From positions 2,459,564-2,523,563 of the forward strand of contig CP075366.1 in NCBI GenBank assembly GCA_019454145.1: a stretch of DNA of 64,000 nucleotides, in the 5' to 3' direction. A program made the position numbers and the translations under genes. The notes beneath the pieces were generated by a model. It made no database searches. It was not told the DNA's origin and was given only the letters and a program-made list of their open reading frames with translations. Shown one piece after another: positions 26,250-34,102 of this stretch. The DNA comes from Fimbriimonadaceae bacterium. Lineage in GTDB: Bacteria; Armatimonadota; Fimbriimonadia; Fimbriimonadales; Fimbriimonadaceae. Position 1 is the stretch's first letter; each line of letters starts with the position of its first letter.

Positions 26250-27083
26250 ATGCGAGGGACTCAGATATTAATTGGCTTGTCGATGGTTGTGATAGTCACG
26301 ACCACGGCGAGTTTTCCAAGGGTAGCAAATGGCGCACCACAATTGGTGACCACGATGGCAGGTGCCGGACTAGCTCCGCAGATAGGAACTGGTGGGATCG
26401 CCGGCGGTATGAGAGCCGCTGGGCAGGCCAAAGAAAACAAGAAATTAGGCGATGCGCGTGCCAAAGAAGCGAATTCGTTGATGAGTGGCGAAGGCGGAGC
26501 GTCTGTCGCCAGCAGCTTGGCAAGCAAAGTCTTCCAAGCGGGTGAAATCGTTCAAGCATTCAATGCAAATTCTGCTAAGGCCGCAAAAGAACTGGTTGGT
26601 GCACCTGTAAGCGCACAAGGTGTTGTCATTAAGGTCGTACCTTCTAACGAAAAGACCTTGGTTTATCTGGCGCCTCCAAATGCAAAGTCGGATGCTCCTT
26701 TGTTCGCATTCCGGTTTGAAGGAAATCACCCATTTGAACTGGGTAAGCCAGTTGAACTTCAAGGAAAGTTCATGGGCCGCATGAAAATGGATGGCCTTCC
26801 TAACGACATCTATTTGGTTGATGCGACAGTAGAAGGAGCTGGCGGCGGAGCCGCGAGCGCACCGAAAGAGCCAGAAAAACCGAAAGTTCCATTTGATGGT
26901 TGGAAGTTCGTCGGTTCTGTCGAGGCAGAAGGCGGAGCGACTGGTGTATTCACCAAAGAAGGTCAAACTCTCTACGCTCAAGCAGGCGATACACTCAGCG
27001 AAGGAATCAAAGTTGGCCGTCTCAAATCGGGCGAAGCAGTTTTAATCCAAGACGGAAAATCTTCCGTTGTCATGCCCTGGTAA
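26250..27083 (+). CDS. Exported hypothetical protein with OB-like middle domain
   Basis: 277 residues. Signal peptide (MRGTQILIGLSMVVIVTTTA). A Gly/Ala-rich first third is followed by about 110-200, NSAKAAKELVGAPVSAQGVV ... GKPVELQGKFMG, which has the pattern of tRNA_anti-like OB domains. The last 60 residues (GWKFVGSVEAEGGATGVFTK, GDTLSEGIKVGRLKSGEAVL) look like the HR/PilP-type domain of secretion and pilus alignment proteins. A role in the pilus/secretion machinery is an inference. Follows acs by 57 nt and has its own terminator. Confidence 0.65.
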   Translation: MRGTQILIGLSMVVIVTTTASFPRVANGAPQLVTTMAGAGLAPQIGTGGIAGGMRAAGQAKENKKLGDARAKEANSLMSGEGGASVASSLASKVFQAGEIVQAFNANSAKAAKELVGAPVSAQGVVIKVVPSNEKTLVYLAPPNAKSDAPLFAFRFEGNHPFELGKPVELQGKFMGRMKMDGLPNDIYLVDATVEGAGGGAASAPKEPEKPKVPFDGWKFVGSVEAEGGATGVFTKEGQTLYAQAGDTLSEGIKVGRLKSGEAVLIQDGKSSVVMPW

Positions 27084-27110
27084 TCAGTTTTTCCTGAGTT
27101 CATTGCGATA

Positions 27111-27140
27111 CCAGCCGGATCTTGTATCCGGTTGGTTTTA
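27111..27140 (+). terminator. Terminator after the OB-like exported protein
   Basis: 10-bp stem CCAGCCGGAT / ATCCGGTTGG (one G-T pair), 5-nt loop, then TTTTATT. Located 28 nt past the stop. Confidence 0.8.
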
Positions 27141-27245
27141 TTACTTGGTTTTCACCAAACTTAATAAGTCACTTTAGGTTTTGGCACGGTGTTTGAATAG
27201 ACAGAAAATGTCAGGCGGGCTGGAGGGTCTATCTGGGAAACAAAA

Positions 27246-27277
27246 ACGGCACCTACGAAAACTTCCCGAGGTGCCGT
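27246..27277 (-). terminator. Terminator of the cysteine-rich operon
   Basis: Perfect 9-bp stem ACGGCACCT / AGGTGCCGT with a 14-nt loop, followed on the minus strand by TTTTTG. It is 24 nt past the metallothionein-like stop. The 105 nt between this and the plus-strand terminator hold nothing I recognise. Confidence 0.75.
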
Positions 27278-27301
27278 CTGTCTTTTATCGTTTAGCGAGA
27301 A

Positions 27302-27445
27302 TTAGCTTTCACAGCATTTGCAACCGCAGTTTTGTTCCGGGGTGCATTTGCAATCTGCGCCGCAGTTGCAAGTTGTGCATGAGCAGTTGTCGCCGCAGGT
27401 GCAATTTTCGCACTTGCAATTAGGGTTTGAACAGTTGTTTGACAT
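27302..27445 (-). CDS. Metallothionein-like cysteine-rich protein
   Basis: A 47-residue ORF from ATG 27443-27445 to TAA at 27302-27304. It has 15 Cys (positions 5, 10, 12, 15, 17, 21, 23, 26, 28, 32, 34, 40, 42, 44, 45), mostly as C-x-C pairs (CKCENCTCGDNCSCTTCNC), with no aromatic, no His and only Lys/Asn/Thr/Ser/Asp/Gly between. This is the composition of metallothioneins that sequester Cu, Zn or Cd as thiolate clusters. It differs from the cyanobacterial SmtA type, which has His and a GATA-like zinc finger. AAGGAAAAAAG precedes the ATG. It follows a secreted Cys-rich gene by 63 nt and ends in a terminator. Confidence 0.85.
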   Translation of the reverse strand: MSNNCSNPNCKCENCTCGDNCSCTTCNCGADCKCTPEQNCGCKCCES

Positions 27446-27508
27446 TTTTTCTTTTTTCCTTTTGTTATGTGTTATCGTGGCCCGAATTGGGCAGAGTGTC
27501 GCGCGTGT

Positions 27509-27847
27509 TCAGGCGCAACATGGTGGACCGCGAGGGGAAAAAGTTTCTCGGAATGCCTCGGTGGGAATCCAGAAATTGGTGATGGGTTGAACAATAGAAA
27601 CAGTTGAGATTAAAAGTTGTGGTTCAGATGGTTGCTCAACAATAGCGGTAGTTTCAACAACTGATTGTTCTTCAACCACTGGTTGACAGCATTCGCACTC
27701 GCATTTGTTTGCATCGCAGGCACAGCAAACGGTTTCAGAAATAGGAGCTTGGCAAGCGCAGGATGGGTTCAGGGTGGCGCACATACACGGGCTAGCGACG
27801 GTACACGTCGCCACCAGTGCTATCAGAATGCGGGGCCACTTCTTCAC
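27509..27847 (-). CDS. Exported cysteine-rich protein, partner of the metallothionein
   Basis: 112 residues from GTG. Signal peptide (KKWPRILIALVATCTVASPC), then a dense Cys cluster SCACQAP, VCCACDANKCECECC (about residues 29-54), a Pro/Val/Glu linker, and a conserved-looking end TEAFRETFSPRGPPCCA. The N-terminal CMCATLNPSC could also be a lipoprotein-like or periplasmic metal site. First gene of a unit with the metallothionein-like gene. The ending resembles small envelope proteins next to heavy-metal efflux genes, but no efflux gene is in view. Confidence 0.7.
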   Translation of the reverse strand: MKKWPRILIALVATCTVASPCMCATLNPSCACQAPISETVCCACDANKCECECCQPVVEEQSVVETTAIVEQPSEPQLLISTVSIVQPITNFWIPTEAFRETFSPRGPPCCA

Positions 27848-27861
27848 TCTTAACTATCGTA

Positions 27862-27888
27862 ATTATAGAACGGTTTTCGCAGTTCCAA
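27862..27888 (-). promoter_or_regulatory. Promoter of the cysteine-rich operon
   Basis: On the minus strand TTGGAA (27883-27888), 15-nt spacer, perfect TATAAT (27862-27867). The -10 ends 14 nt before the GTG start, leaving a very short leader without a clear Shine-Dalgarno. No operator palindrome for an ArsR- or Csor-type repressor is evident. Confidence 0.5.
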
Positions 27889-27940
27889 TAGAGCCAGTTA
27901 GCCAGCATTAAGTACTGCCTGGCAGGTAAACACAAAAGCG

Positions 27941-28843
27941 ATGGAGATAGTGGAGTTTTCTGGGTGGAAGAGAAATGCCCGGCTGGTGTGCAACAACACC
28001 GAAATGTTAGTGACCTTAGATATTGGACCTCGGATTATCTCTTACGGGCCGGTAGGCGGGCCAAATCTATTCCTAGTTGATCCTGCGACTGCGGGCATGA
28101 CGGGTGGGGACGAAATGCAAACTTACGGTGGTCATAGGCTGTGGATCGCTCCTGAGCATCCAAAACGTACTTTCCAACCCGATAACGTTCCGGTGGAAGT
28201 GACCGAAGAAGACGGTTGGTATGTGTTTACTGCTCCCACCGATGTGAACCAAACACAAAAGGAGATGCGGATCAAACCAGAACCGGAGCTTGATAGGTTT
28301 ATTGTTGACCACCGCATCTACAACCATTCGCCGTACCACTTGGATTTAGCCGCTTGGGCACCGACGCAATGTTCGGGTGGCGAAATTGTGTGGCCGCAGG
28401 CGGAATACGTTCCGCACAGTGAACGAGTTCTGCCTGCTCGCCCGATTACACTGTGGAACTACACAAAAATGGGCGACCCTCGCTGGAGTTGGGGAGAGAA
28501 GGTTGTGCGGCTCAAACACGATGCCAACATGGGGCCGCAAAAGGCAGGGGCTTTGATTCAGCAAGGGTACGCGGTCTGTGTGAACGAAGGGTATGCGTTT
28601 CTTAAGCGGTTCGATTTTGATGAATACGCGGATTATCCCGATTACGGCGTGAATTTCGAAGCGTTCACCCGTGAGGATATGCTGGAGATCGAAACCCTGG
28701 GCGGCATGGAGATCGTGCCTCCCGACGACTTTACAGAACACCGCGAGGTCTGGTATTTGGTGCCGAATCAGGTTGTGCCGGTGGACGAAGAGGCGTGCGC
28801 CGACTGGTTGGCGAATTTGGCTTCAACTCGTCCGTTTGAATAA
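27941..28843 (+). CDS. DUF4380/galactose mutarotase-like protein
   Basis: 300 residues of the beta-sandwich mutarotase-like superfamily. VTLDIGPRIISYGPVGGPNL, QTYGGHRLWIAPEHPKRTFQPDN and LAAWAPTQCSGG are typical of DUF4380 proteins, which probably bind a sugar. His in GGHRLW and Glu in PEH are candidate catalytic residues. No signal peptide, so cytosolic. Stands alone between divergent metal genes and pnp. Confidence 0.75.
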   Translation: MEIVEFSGWKRNARLVCNNTEMLVTLDIGPRIISYGPVGGPNLFLVDPATAGMTGGDEMQTYGGHRLWIAPEHPKRTFQPDNVPVEVTEEDGWYVFTAPTDVNQTQKEMRIKPEPELDRFIVDHRIYNHSPYHLDLAAWAPTQCSGGEIVWPQAEYVPHSERVLPARPITLWNYTKMGDPRWSWGEKVVRLKHDANMGPQKAGALIQQGYAVCVNEGYAFLKRFDFDEYADYPDYGVNFEAFTREDMLEIETLGGMEIVPPDDFTEHREVWYLVPNQVVPVDEEACADWLANLASTRPFE

Positions 28844-28853
28844 ATTTAGATAA

Positions 28854-28887
28854 AAAAAGCCGCCAGGATGACTCCTAACGGCTTTTT
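28854..28887. terminator. Bidirectional terminator
   Basis: AAAAAGCCG / CGGCTTTTT stem with a 16-nt loop between the convergent DUF4380 gene and pnp. A-run and T-run on opposite flanks suit both directions. Confidence 0.85.
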
Positions 28888-28900
28888 CTTTGCGTGATCG

Positions 28901-31198
28901 TTAGTCGCGCTTGCGGAAGCGAGAACCGCCAGTGGATTCGTCGCCGCCGTCACGGGAACCACGATCTCGGTCGCGGAATCCACCGCGATCCCGACCACCT
29001 CGGTCGCGACCTCGTCCACCGTCACGTCCACCCCGATCTCGGTCTCGGTTGAACGCTGGGCGTTCAGAAACTGGTGGGTTCGGATCGTTGAGACGAGCAT
29101 TATCAGGGTTCAGATCAAGCGCGGTGAGGTTCACGCGGCCCATGCCGTCCACTTCGTGGATGCGAACATTGATCTTGTCTCCTTCGCTCACTACGTCATC
29201 GGGTCGGCCAATTTTCGCGTGGGTGAGTTGGTCAACAGGAACCATGCCGTCTTTGCCGTTGGGCATTGAAACCATGGCACCGCGGCCCATCAATCGGGTG
29301 ACGGTTCCGCTGAATTCCAAACCGACTTCAAGCTCGGCGGTGAGCGCTTTGATCATCGACTTAGCGATGTTGGCTTTTTCACCAGAATCGGTAGCAATGA
29401 GAACCTTTCCGTCTTGTTGGACATCGATTTCGCAACCGCTTTCTTCCACGATCTTGCGGATGTTCGCACCACCGGGGCCGATAAGGGCACCGATCTTTTC
29501 GGGATTGATCATCACGGTTTCGATTCGTGGAGCAGTTCCGGCCAGTTGAGCGCGTGGCTTAGGAATTTCTGCTTCCATGATGTCGAGGATCGCAAATCGA
29601 GCATCCTTTGCTTGCTTGAGTGCGTCGGTGAGAACCTTTTCAGGGATTCCATCGAGCTTGGTATCAAGTTGCAGAGCAGTGATTCCATCGCGAGTACCCG
29701 CAACCTTAAAGTCCATGTCGCCAGTGAAGTCTTCTAGACCTTGGATGTCGGTGAGGATGCTGAACTTCTTGCCGTCGCTCATCAATCCCATCGCGATTCC
29801 GGCGACCGGGGCTTTGATCGGCACACCTGCATCCATCAGAGCAAGGGTGGAGCCGCAAACGCTGGCCATTGAACTTGAACCGTTACTTTCCAGCACTTCG
29901 CTCATGAGGTGCAAGGTGTAAGGGAAATCTGGGTTATCGAGCGGGACAACTGCTTCTAAAGCTCGTTCGGCAAGGGCACCATGGCCAACTTCTCGCCGAC
30001 CAGGACCGCGCAGAGGTCGTGCTTCGCCCGTGGAGTAAGGAGGGAAGTTGTAGAAGTGCATATAGCGCTTGGCAACTTGCTCTTCATCCAGTTGGTCAAT
30101 GATGTCGGCGAACTGGGCATCCTTCGGCATTCCCAAAGTCAGAACTGTCATTACCTGAGTTTGACCTCGGGTGAAGAGACCAGAACCGTGAACGCGTGGT
30201 AATAATCCAGCGACTGCTTCGATTGGCCGGATATCTTTCAAGCCGCGACCGTCTGGTCGCTTGCCATCTTCAATGACGGTTTTGCGAAGAACTTCTTTGA
30301 TGGCCTTATCAATTGCCGCTGGAAGATGCTTCATGAATTCGGCATCGTCTTCTTTGCCTGCGGAATACTTTGCTTTGATTTCTGCCTTGAGGGTGCTTTC
30401 TGCGTTCTCGCGAGTTGCCTTATCTGAGTTGAAGAGAGCTCCGATGATCGCTTTTGCTTCCTTCTTCATCAAGTCTTCAAGGAACTTCTTATCCGGGCCG
30501 GATGCAGCGACTTCTCGTTTAGCTTTGCCAGCAACCTTTGCGAATGCCGCGAATTCTTTGCAGATTTTCTTGATGTTTTCGTGAGCGAAGATGAGGGCCT
30601 TGACCATGACTTCTTCAGTCACTTCTTTCGCTCCGGCTTCGACCATGCTGATTGCGCCTTCGTGTCCGGCGACGATCAGGTCGAGTTTGGAGACTTTCAT
30701 TTCTTCAAAGGTGGGGAAGACAATGAATTCGCCATCAATCAAACCAATGCGGACGCATCCGATTGGGCCGTTGAAAGGAATATCGCTAATTGCAAGTGCT
30801 GCACCCGCAGCGTTTACCGCAAGAACGTCGCTCGGGATGTTTTTGTCAATTGAAAACGGCATTGCGATGACTTGGATTTCGCTTCGGCAGCCTTTTGGGA
30901 AAAGCGGTCGAATAGGTCGATCCATCAGTCGCGAAATGAGGGTGGCTTTGGTGCTTGGTCGTCCGCCACGCTTGATGACGCCGCCAGGAATTTTGCCAAT
31001 CGCGTATTTGCGTTCTTCAAAATCGCAGACGAGGGGGAGGAAGTCTATGTCTCGCTCTTGGGTTGACATAGTTGCCGTCCCGAGGATGACTGAATCGTTG
31101 ATGCCGAGGAGAACTGCTCCTCCGGCTTGCTTGGCCAATCGGCCTGTTTCGAGAAAGAAGGTTTTTCCTCCGATCTCAAACTCATGAGTGTGAATCAT
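28901..31198 (-). CDS. pnp: Polynucleotide phosphorylase
   Basis: 3'-5' phosphorolytic exoribonuclease. 765 residues: two RNase PH domains (1-230 and 315-545) separated by the helical linker, then KH (about 550-610, NPEKIGALIGPGGANIRKIV) and S1 (615-690, TVTRLMGRGAMVSMPNGKDG). Beyond S1 there is a long tail of about 60 residues made of Arg, Gly and Asp (RDRGGRDGGRGRDRGG), which is not in E. coli PNPase and resembles an RNA-binding RGG box. It lies next to rpsO, the classical order rpsO-pnp on the minus strand. Confidence 0.95.
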   Translation of the reverse strand: MIHTHEFEIGGKTFFLETGRLAKQAGGAVLLGINDSVILGTATMSTQERDIDFLPLVCDFEERKYAIGKIPGGVIKRGGRPSTKATLISRLMDRPIRPLFPKGCRSEIQVIAMPFSIDKNIPSDVLAVNAAGAALAISDIPFNGPIGCVRIGLIDGEFIVFPTFEEMKVSKLDLIVAGHEGAISMVEAGAKEVTEEVMVKALIFAHENIKKICKEFAAFAKVAGKAKREVAASGPDKKFLEDLMKKEAKAIIGALFNSDKATRENAESTLKAEIKAKYSAGKEDDAEFMKHLPAAIDKAIKEVLRKTVIEDGKRPDGRGLKDIRPIEAVAGLLPRVHGSGLFTRGQTQVMTVLTLGMPKDAQFADIIDQLDEEQVAKRYMHFYNFPPYSTGEARPLRGPGRREVGHGALAERALEAVVPLDNPDFPYTLHLMSEVLESNGSSSMASVCGSTLALMDAGVPIKAPVAGIAMGLMSDGKKFSILTDIQGLEDFTGDMDFKVAGTRDGITALQLDTKLDGIPEKVLTDALKQAKDARFAILDIMEAEIPKPRAQLAGTAPRIETVMINPEKIGALIGPGGANIRKIVEESGCEIDVQQDGKVLIATDSGEKANIAKSMIKALTAELEVGLEFSGTVTRLMGRGAMVSMPNGKDGMVPVDQLTHAKIGRPDDVVSEGDKINVRIHEVDGMGRVNLTALDLNPDNARLNDPNPPVSERPAFNRDRDRGGRDGGRGRDRGGRDRGGFRDRDRGSRDGGDESTGGSRFRKRD

Positions 31199-31244
31199 TC
31201 TTTTATTCGCCTCTAACTAATTGTTGTGGTTTAACGCAGGAAAG

Positions 31245-31269
31245 TCTCAGGTTCAGTCTGAACCTGAGA
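31245..31269 (-). other. rpsO-pnp intergenic hairpin
   Basis: Inverted repeat TCTCAGGTTCAG / CTGAACCTGAGA with a one-nt centre (a 9-bp stem with 7-nt loop is realistic) between rpsO and pnp. In E. coli this spacer has a terminator and an RNase III site; either role could apply here. Confidence 0.55.
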
Positions 31270-31327
31270 ACTCCTAGAAAACCCATCCTGCTTCTGGCTG
31301 CCTCAGCAGCGAGAGTAAGTGAGGATG

Positions 31328-31609
31328 TCAGCGAGGTCGAACTTCGCGGATGCCGAGACTAGCAATAAGTTCTCGGTATTTGACGACATCTTTATTGCGC
31401 AAATAACCTTCCAATCGTCGTCGCTTTCCGACCATTTTCAAGAGGCCTTGGCGACTGTGAAAGTCTTTTTTATTGGAGCGCAAGTGCTCGGTAATCTGTT
31501 GGATACGAGCTTGCATAATGGCGATTTGTACTTCAGGAGAACCTGTGTCTCCTTCTTTGATCGCGTATTTCTTGATGACTTCAGATTTGAGTTCCGGATG
31601 CAGTGGCAT
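31328..31609 (-). CDS. rpsO: 30S ribosomal protein S15
   Basis: 93 residues: [40 protein letters not shown] and [16 protein letters not shown] are the diagnostic S15 segments. It binds the 16S rRNA central domain. First of the rpsO-pnp pair, with a 151-nt stretch upstream that may be an S15 leader. Confidence 0.97.
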   Translation of the reverse strand: MPLHPELKSEVIKKYAIKEGDTGSPEVQIAIMQARIQQITEHLRSNKKDFHSRQGLLKMVGKRRRLEGYLRNKDVVKYRELIASLGIREVRPR

Positions 31610-31760
31610 TAGTTCTATTCAGCCTCGCTGTAGATTCCCAGTTGTGCCGTTGGAATTCGGTCACACCAGGAGGCGAAGACTGGGTGCGTGCCGCTCTATG
31701 CAACCTCTCGCAAGAGGCTCCAGACAACGGCGCTCAAACAGCAATCGCCGGAGCCATGAT
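31610..31760 (-). promoter_or_regulatory. Possible S15 autoregulatory leader
   Basis: The stretch before rpsO can form two crossing helices on the minus strand: CCCAGT (31679-31684) with ACTGGG (31637-31642), and GCCTC (31670-31674) with GAGGC (31622-31626), the latter 12 nt before the ATG. Crossing gives an H-type pseudoknot, as in the E. coli S15 leader. A separate CCTCT-TGCG-AGAGG stem-loop lies farther upstream. Stems are short; tentative. Confidence 0.3.
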
Positions 31761-31834
31761 ACCAGCTTGAACTTAGGTTTAGGCTAAGGCCCACTTGAAG
31801 CGGGGTATTTTGGCAGGTGGTATTGTCTAAGTCC

Positions 31835-32821
31835 ATGAGAATCCGCGTCATCGGTGCCGGGAGTTGGGGGACAGCGTTGAGCCTTGTGCTCGCGCGGAAC
31901 GTTCACTCCGTTGAACTTGTCGCGCACGATGAGCCGACAGCTTTGCAACTCAGCAAAGACCGCGAAAACAAGCAGTACATGGCGGGATTTGCATTTCCTG
32001 AATCCATAACCGTGAGTTCATTCGGGAAGCAATCGGGCGAAGTAGATTTCACTGTGATGGCAGTGCCTACCGCGGCGGTTCGCGAAGTAATGGCTCAACT
32101 TCCGGAGGACGGAATATTCTGTCTCGCCAGCAAAGGGCTTGACCCAACAAGCGGTGGAGTTCTGAGCGACGTTCTGGCCGAACTCAGACCAAAAGCGATT
32201 CCGGTCGCATTGAGCGGGCCGAACTTAGCAGTTGAACTCGCAAAAGGCGTTCCAACCGCGGCAGTCTGCGCTTCGCCAAGCGAATCAGCCGCGGAGTTAG
32301 TGCGACTCGCATTCAATAGCAAGAGCTACCGCGTTTATATCGGTGAAGATATCCGAGGGGTTGAGATTGCTGGAGCACTCAAAAACGTGATTGCCATCGG
32401 AGCCGGAATCTGCGATGGTCTCGGTTTTGGTGACAACACTAAAGGTGCATTTTTATGCCGGGGTTTGGCGGAAATCACCAAGCTCGGGGTTGCCATGGGC
32501 GCAAAACTCGAGACTTTTTTAGGGCTTGCCGGAGTCGGAGATTTGTTCGCGACCGCAAACAGTAAACTTTCGCGGAACTTCCGGGTTGGGCTTGCCATTG
32601 CCGACGGCAAAACGTTGGATCAGGCGGTGGAAAGCCTAGGGCAAGTTGCTGAAGGTGTTCCCACTCTCCATGTGGCCCTGCGAATGGCTAAAGAACTCAA
32701 TGTTGAAGTGCCGCTGATGACGGTTTTGGATGCCGTATTGAAGGGCGAAATTGGGTTCGAGGATGCGATTTCCCGGCTGATGGAAAGGCAGACTCGTTTT
32801 GAGCTTGGTGAACAAAAGTAA
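31835..32821 (+). CDS. gpsA: Glycerol-3-phosphate dehydrogenase [NAD(P)+]
   Basis: Makes sn-glycerol-3-phosphate for phospholipids. 328 residues from ATG 31835, giving MRIRVIGAGSWGTALS with the Rossmann GxGxxG at once; a GTG six codons upstream is less likely. VALSGPNLA, EIAGALKNVIAIGAG with the catalytic Lys, and FGDNTKGAF are conserved GpsA motifs. Divergent from rpsO. Confidence 0.95.
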   Translation: MRIRVIGAGSWGTALSLVLARNVHSVELVAHDEPTALQLSKDRENKQYMAGFAFPESITVSSFGKQSGEVDFTVMAVPTAAVREVMAQLPEDGIFCLASKGLDPTSGGVLSDVLAELRPKAIPVALSGPNLAVELAKGVPTAAVCASPSESAAELVRLAFNSKSYRVYIGEDIRGVEIAGALKNVIAIGAGICDGLGFGDNTKGAFLCRGLAEITKLGVAMGAKLETFLGLAGVGDLFATANSKLSRNFRVGLAIADGKTLDQAVESLGQVAEGVPTLHVALRMAKELNVEVPLMTVLDAVLKGEIGFEDAISRLMERQTRFELGEQK

Positions 32822-32866
32822 AAATCTAATCTCCAGGTAATTTTTCGGGTGCCGATAATTTGGAAC

Positions 32867-34030
32867 ATGCTGTTCCAGTCTCGTTTGTCCCTCCCATTTG
32901 TGGCTTTTGCTGCTGCCTGCATTATAGTAGGTTGCGGTGGTGGCGGAGGTGGTGGCACTATTCCAGGATCCAGTGGCACGAATGGAACGACGTCAACTTC
33001 AGGAACCACCAGCACCTCGGGAACAACCAGTACGAGTGGAACCACAAGTACAAGCGGAACAACTTCAACTACTGGCACGACAAGCACTAGCGGTACGACG
33101 AGTACTTCAGGCACTACAAGTACCTCTGGAACAAGTGGCACAACTGGAACCACTAGCACATCGGGAACGAGTGGTACGACTGGCACTACCAGTACATCTG
33201 GAACTTCCGGAACCACAGGCACAACCGGTTTTACGCAAGACCAAATTCTGTTCATGAGAGAAGGCGTCGGTGGAATTGACGTGCTTTGGCACATGAACCT
33301 GGATGGAACCAGTCAATCTGCGATCACTACTACTAACGCAAACCGGCGAAAGAGTTCAACTCAAACTGGGTTAGGAAAGATGGTTTACGAAAGCGATGAA
33401 ACGGGCAATTCGGAAATTTTCATCGCCAACTTTGATGGTTCAAACCCGGTGAACATCAGCAATAACGCGGCGGATGATTTCGATCCCGTGATGAGTGCAG
33501 ACGGCACCAAAGTTGCATTCCTTTCAAACCGAAACGGCTCGACGTCTCTGTTTATCATGAGCACGAATGGCTTGAACGTTGCTCAGCTTGTGACGCTCGC
33601 TGGAATGGAAAACCAGGGGATTGCCATTAACAGCAACGCAAGCAAAATTACGTTTTCTGCCGCTCCTAGCGGAGTGCCGCAAATCTATATCGTCAACAGC
33701 AATGGCACTGGGTTAACGAACTTAAGTTCCAACCTCAATTTCTTTGATAACTGCCCAACCTTTTCGCCAGATGGCAATACCATCTTGTTCGTGCGGGACG
33801 ACAATTTATGGACAATGGCGTTGAATGGGACAAACAAGTCATCCCTTTTCAGCTTGGGCGATCTCATCACATTTCCCAGCTATACAAGCGACGGCAATAA
33901 GATCGTATTCATGGGGTTAACCAACTTTGCTTGGGACATTTTTTCGATCAACTCAAATGGCACTGGTCTAACGAACCTCACCAATACTGGAACAGATGAA
34001 TTCAAAACATCTGGCTACGTTGGAAGATAG
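32867..34030 (+). CDS. Lipoprotein with Thr-Ser-Gly stalk and TolB-like propeller
   Basis: 387 residues from ATG 32867 (GTG at 32849 is possible). Signal peptide with lipobox IIVGC, then poly-Gly, then an about 85-residue stalk of repeated TSTSGT, and a C-terminal beta-propeller with PD40 repeats (SDETGNSEIFIANFDGSNPV, MSADGTKVAFLSNRNG, PDGNTILFVRDDNLWTMAL). A cell-surface lipoprotein that projects a sensor or binding domain. The stalk is short, soluble and likely glycosylated. It precedes the GspF genes by 72 nt. Confidence 0.82.
   Translation: MLFQSRLSLPFVAFAAACIIVGCGGGGGGGTIPGSSGTNGTTSTSGTTSTSGTTSTSGTTSTSGTTSTTGTTSTSGTTSTSGTTSTSGTSGTTGTTSTSGTSGTTGTTSTSGTSGTTGTTGFTQDQILFMREGVGGIDVLWHMNLDGTSQSAITTTNANRRKSSTQTGLGKMVYESDETGNSEIFIANFDGSNPVNISNNAADDFDPVMSADGTKVAFLSNRNGSTSLFIMSTNGLNVAQLVTLAGMENQGIAINSNASKITFSAAPSGVPQIYIVNSNGTGLTNLSSNLNFFDNCPTFSPDGNTILFVRDDNLWTMALNGTNKSSLFSLGDLITFPSYTSDGNKIVFMGLTNFAWDIFSINSNGTGLTNLTNTGTDEFKTSGYVGR
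32974..33231 (+). repeat. Degenerate TSTSGT/TSGTTG coding repeat
   Basis: About 85 codons of six-residue units, mostly GTTSTS, later GTSGTTGTTSTS. Codons differ between units (ACC, ACA, ACG, ACT for Thr), so selection on the protein rather than recent slippage keeps it. The antisense strand shows a long spurious ORF of Val/Pro here. Confidence 0.85.
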
Positions 34031-34102
34031 TGGACTCAATCAGGGTAATTGAGCGACGTGCTCTATCTAGATTGCGTCTGAACTTTCAGGAGTTGTCGGT
34101 GC

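Noticed and set aside
27181-27590. Two plus-strand ORFs over the cysteine-rich genes
   Set aside because: They are shadows of the metallothionein-like gene and its spacer; the minus frames have the start, Shine-Dalgarno and terminator.
32620-33294. A 224-aa antisense ORF rich in Val and Pro
   Set aside because: It is the complement of the TSG repeat; low complexity and opposite to two clear genes.
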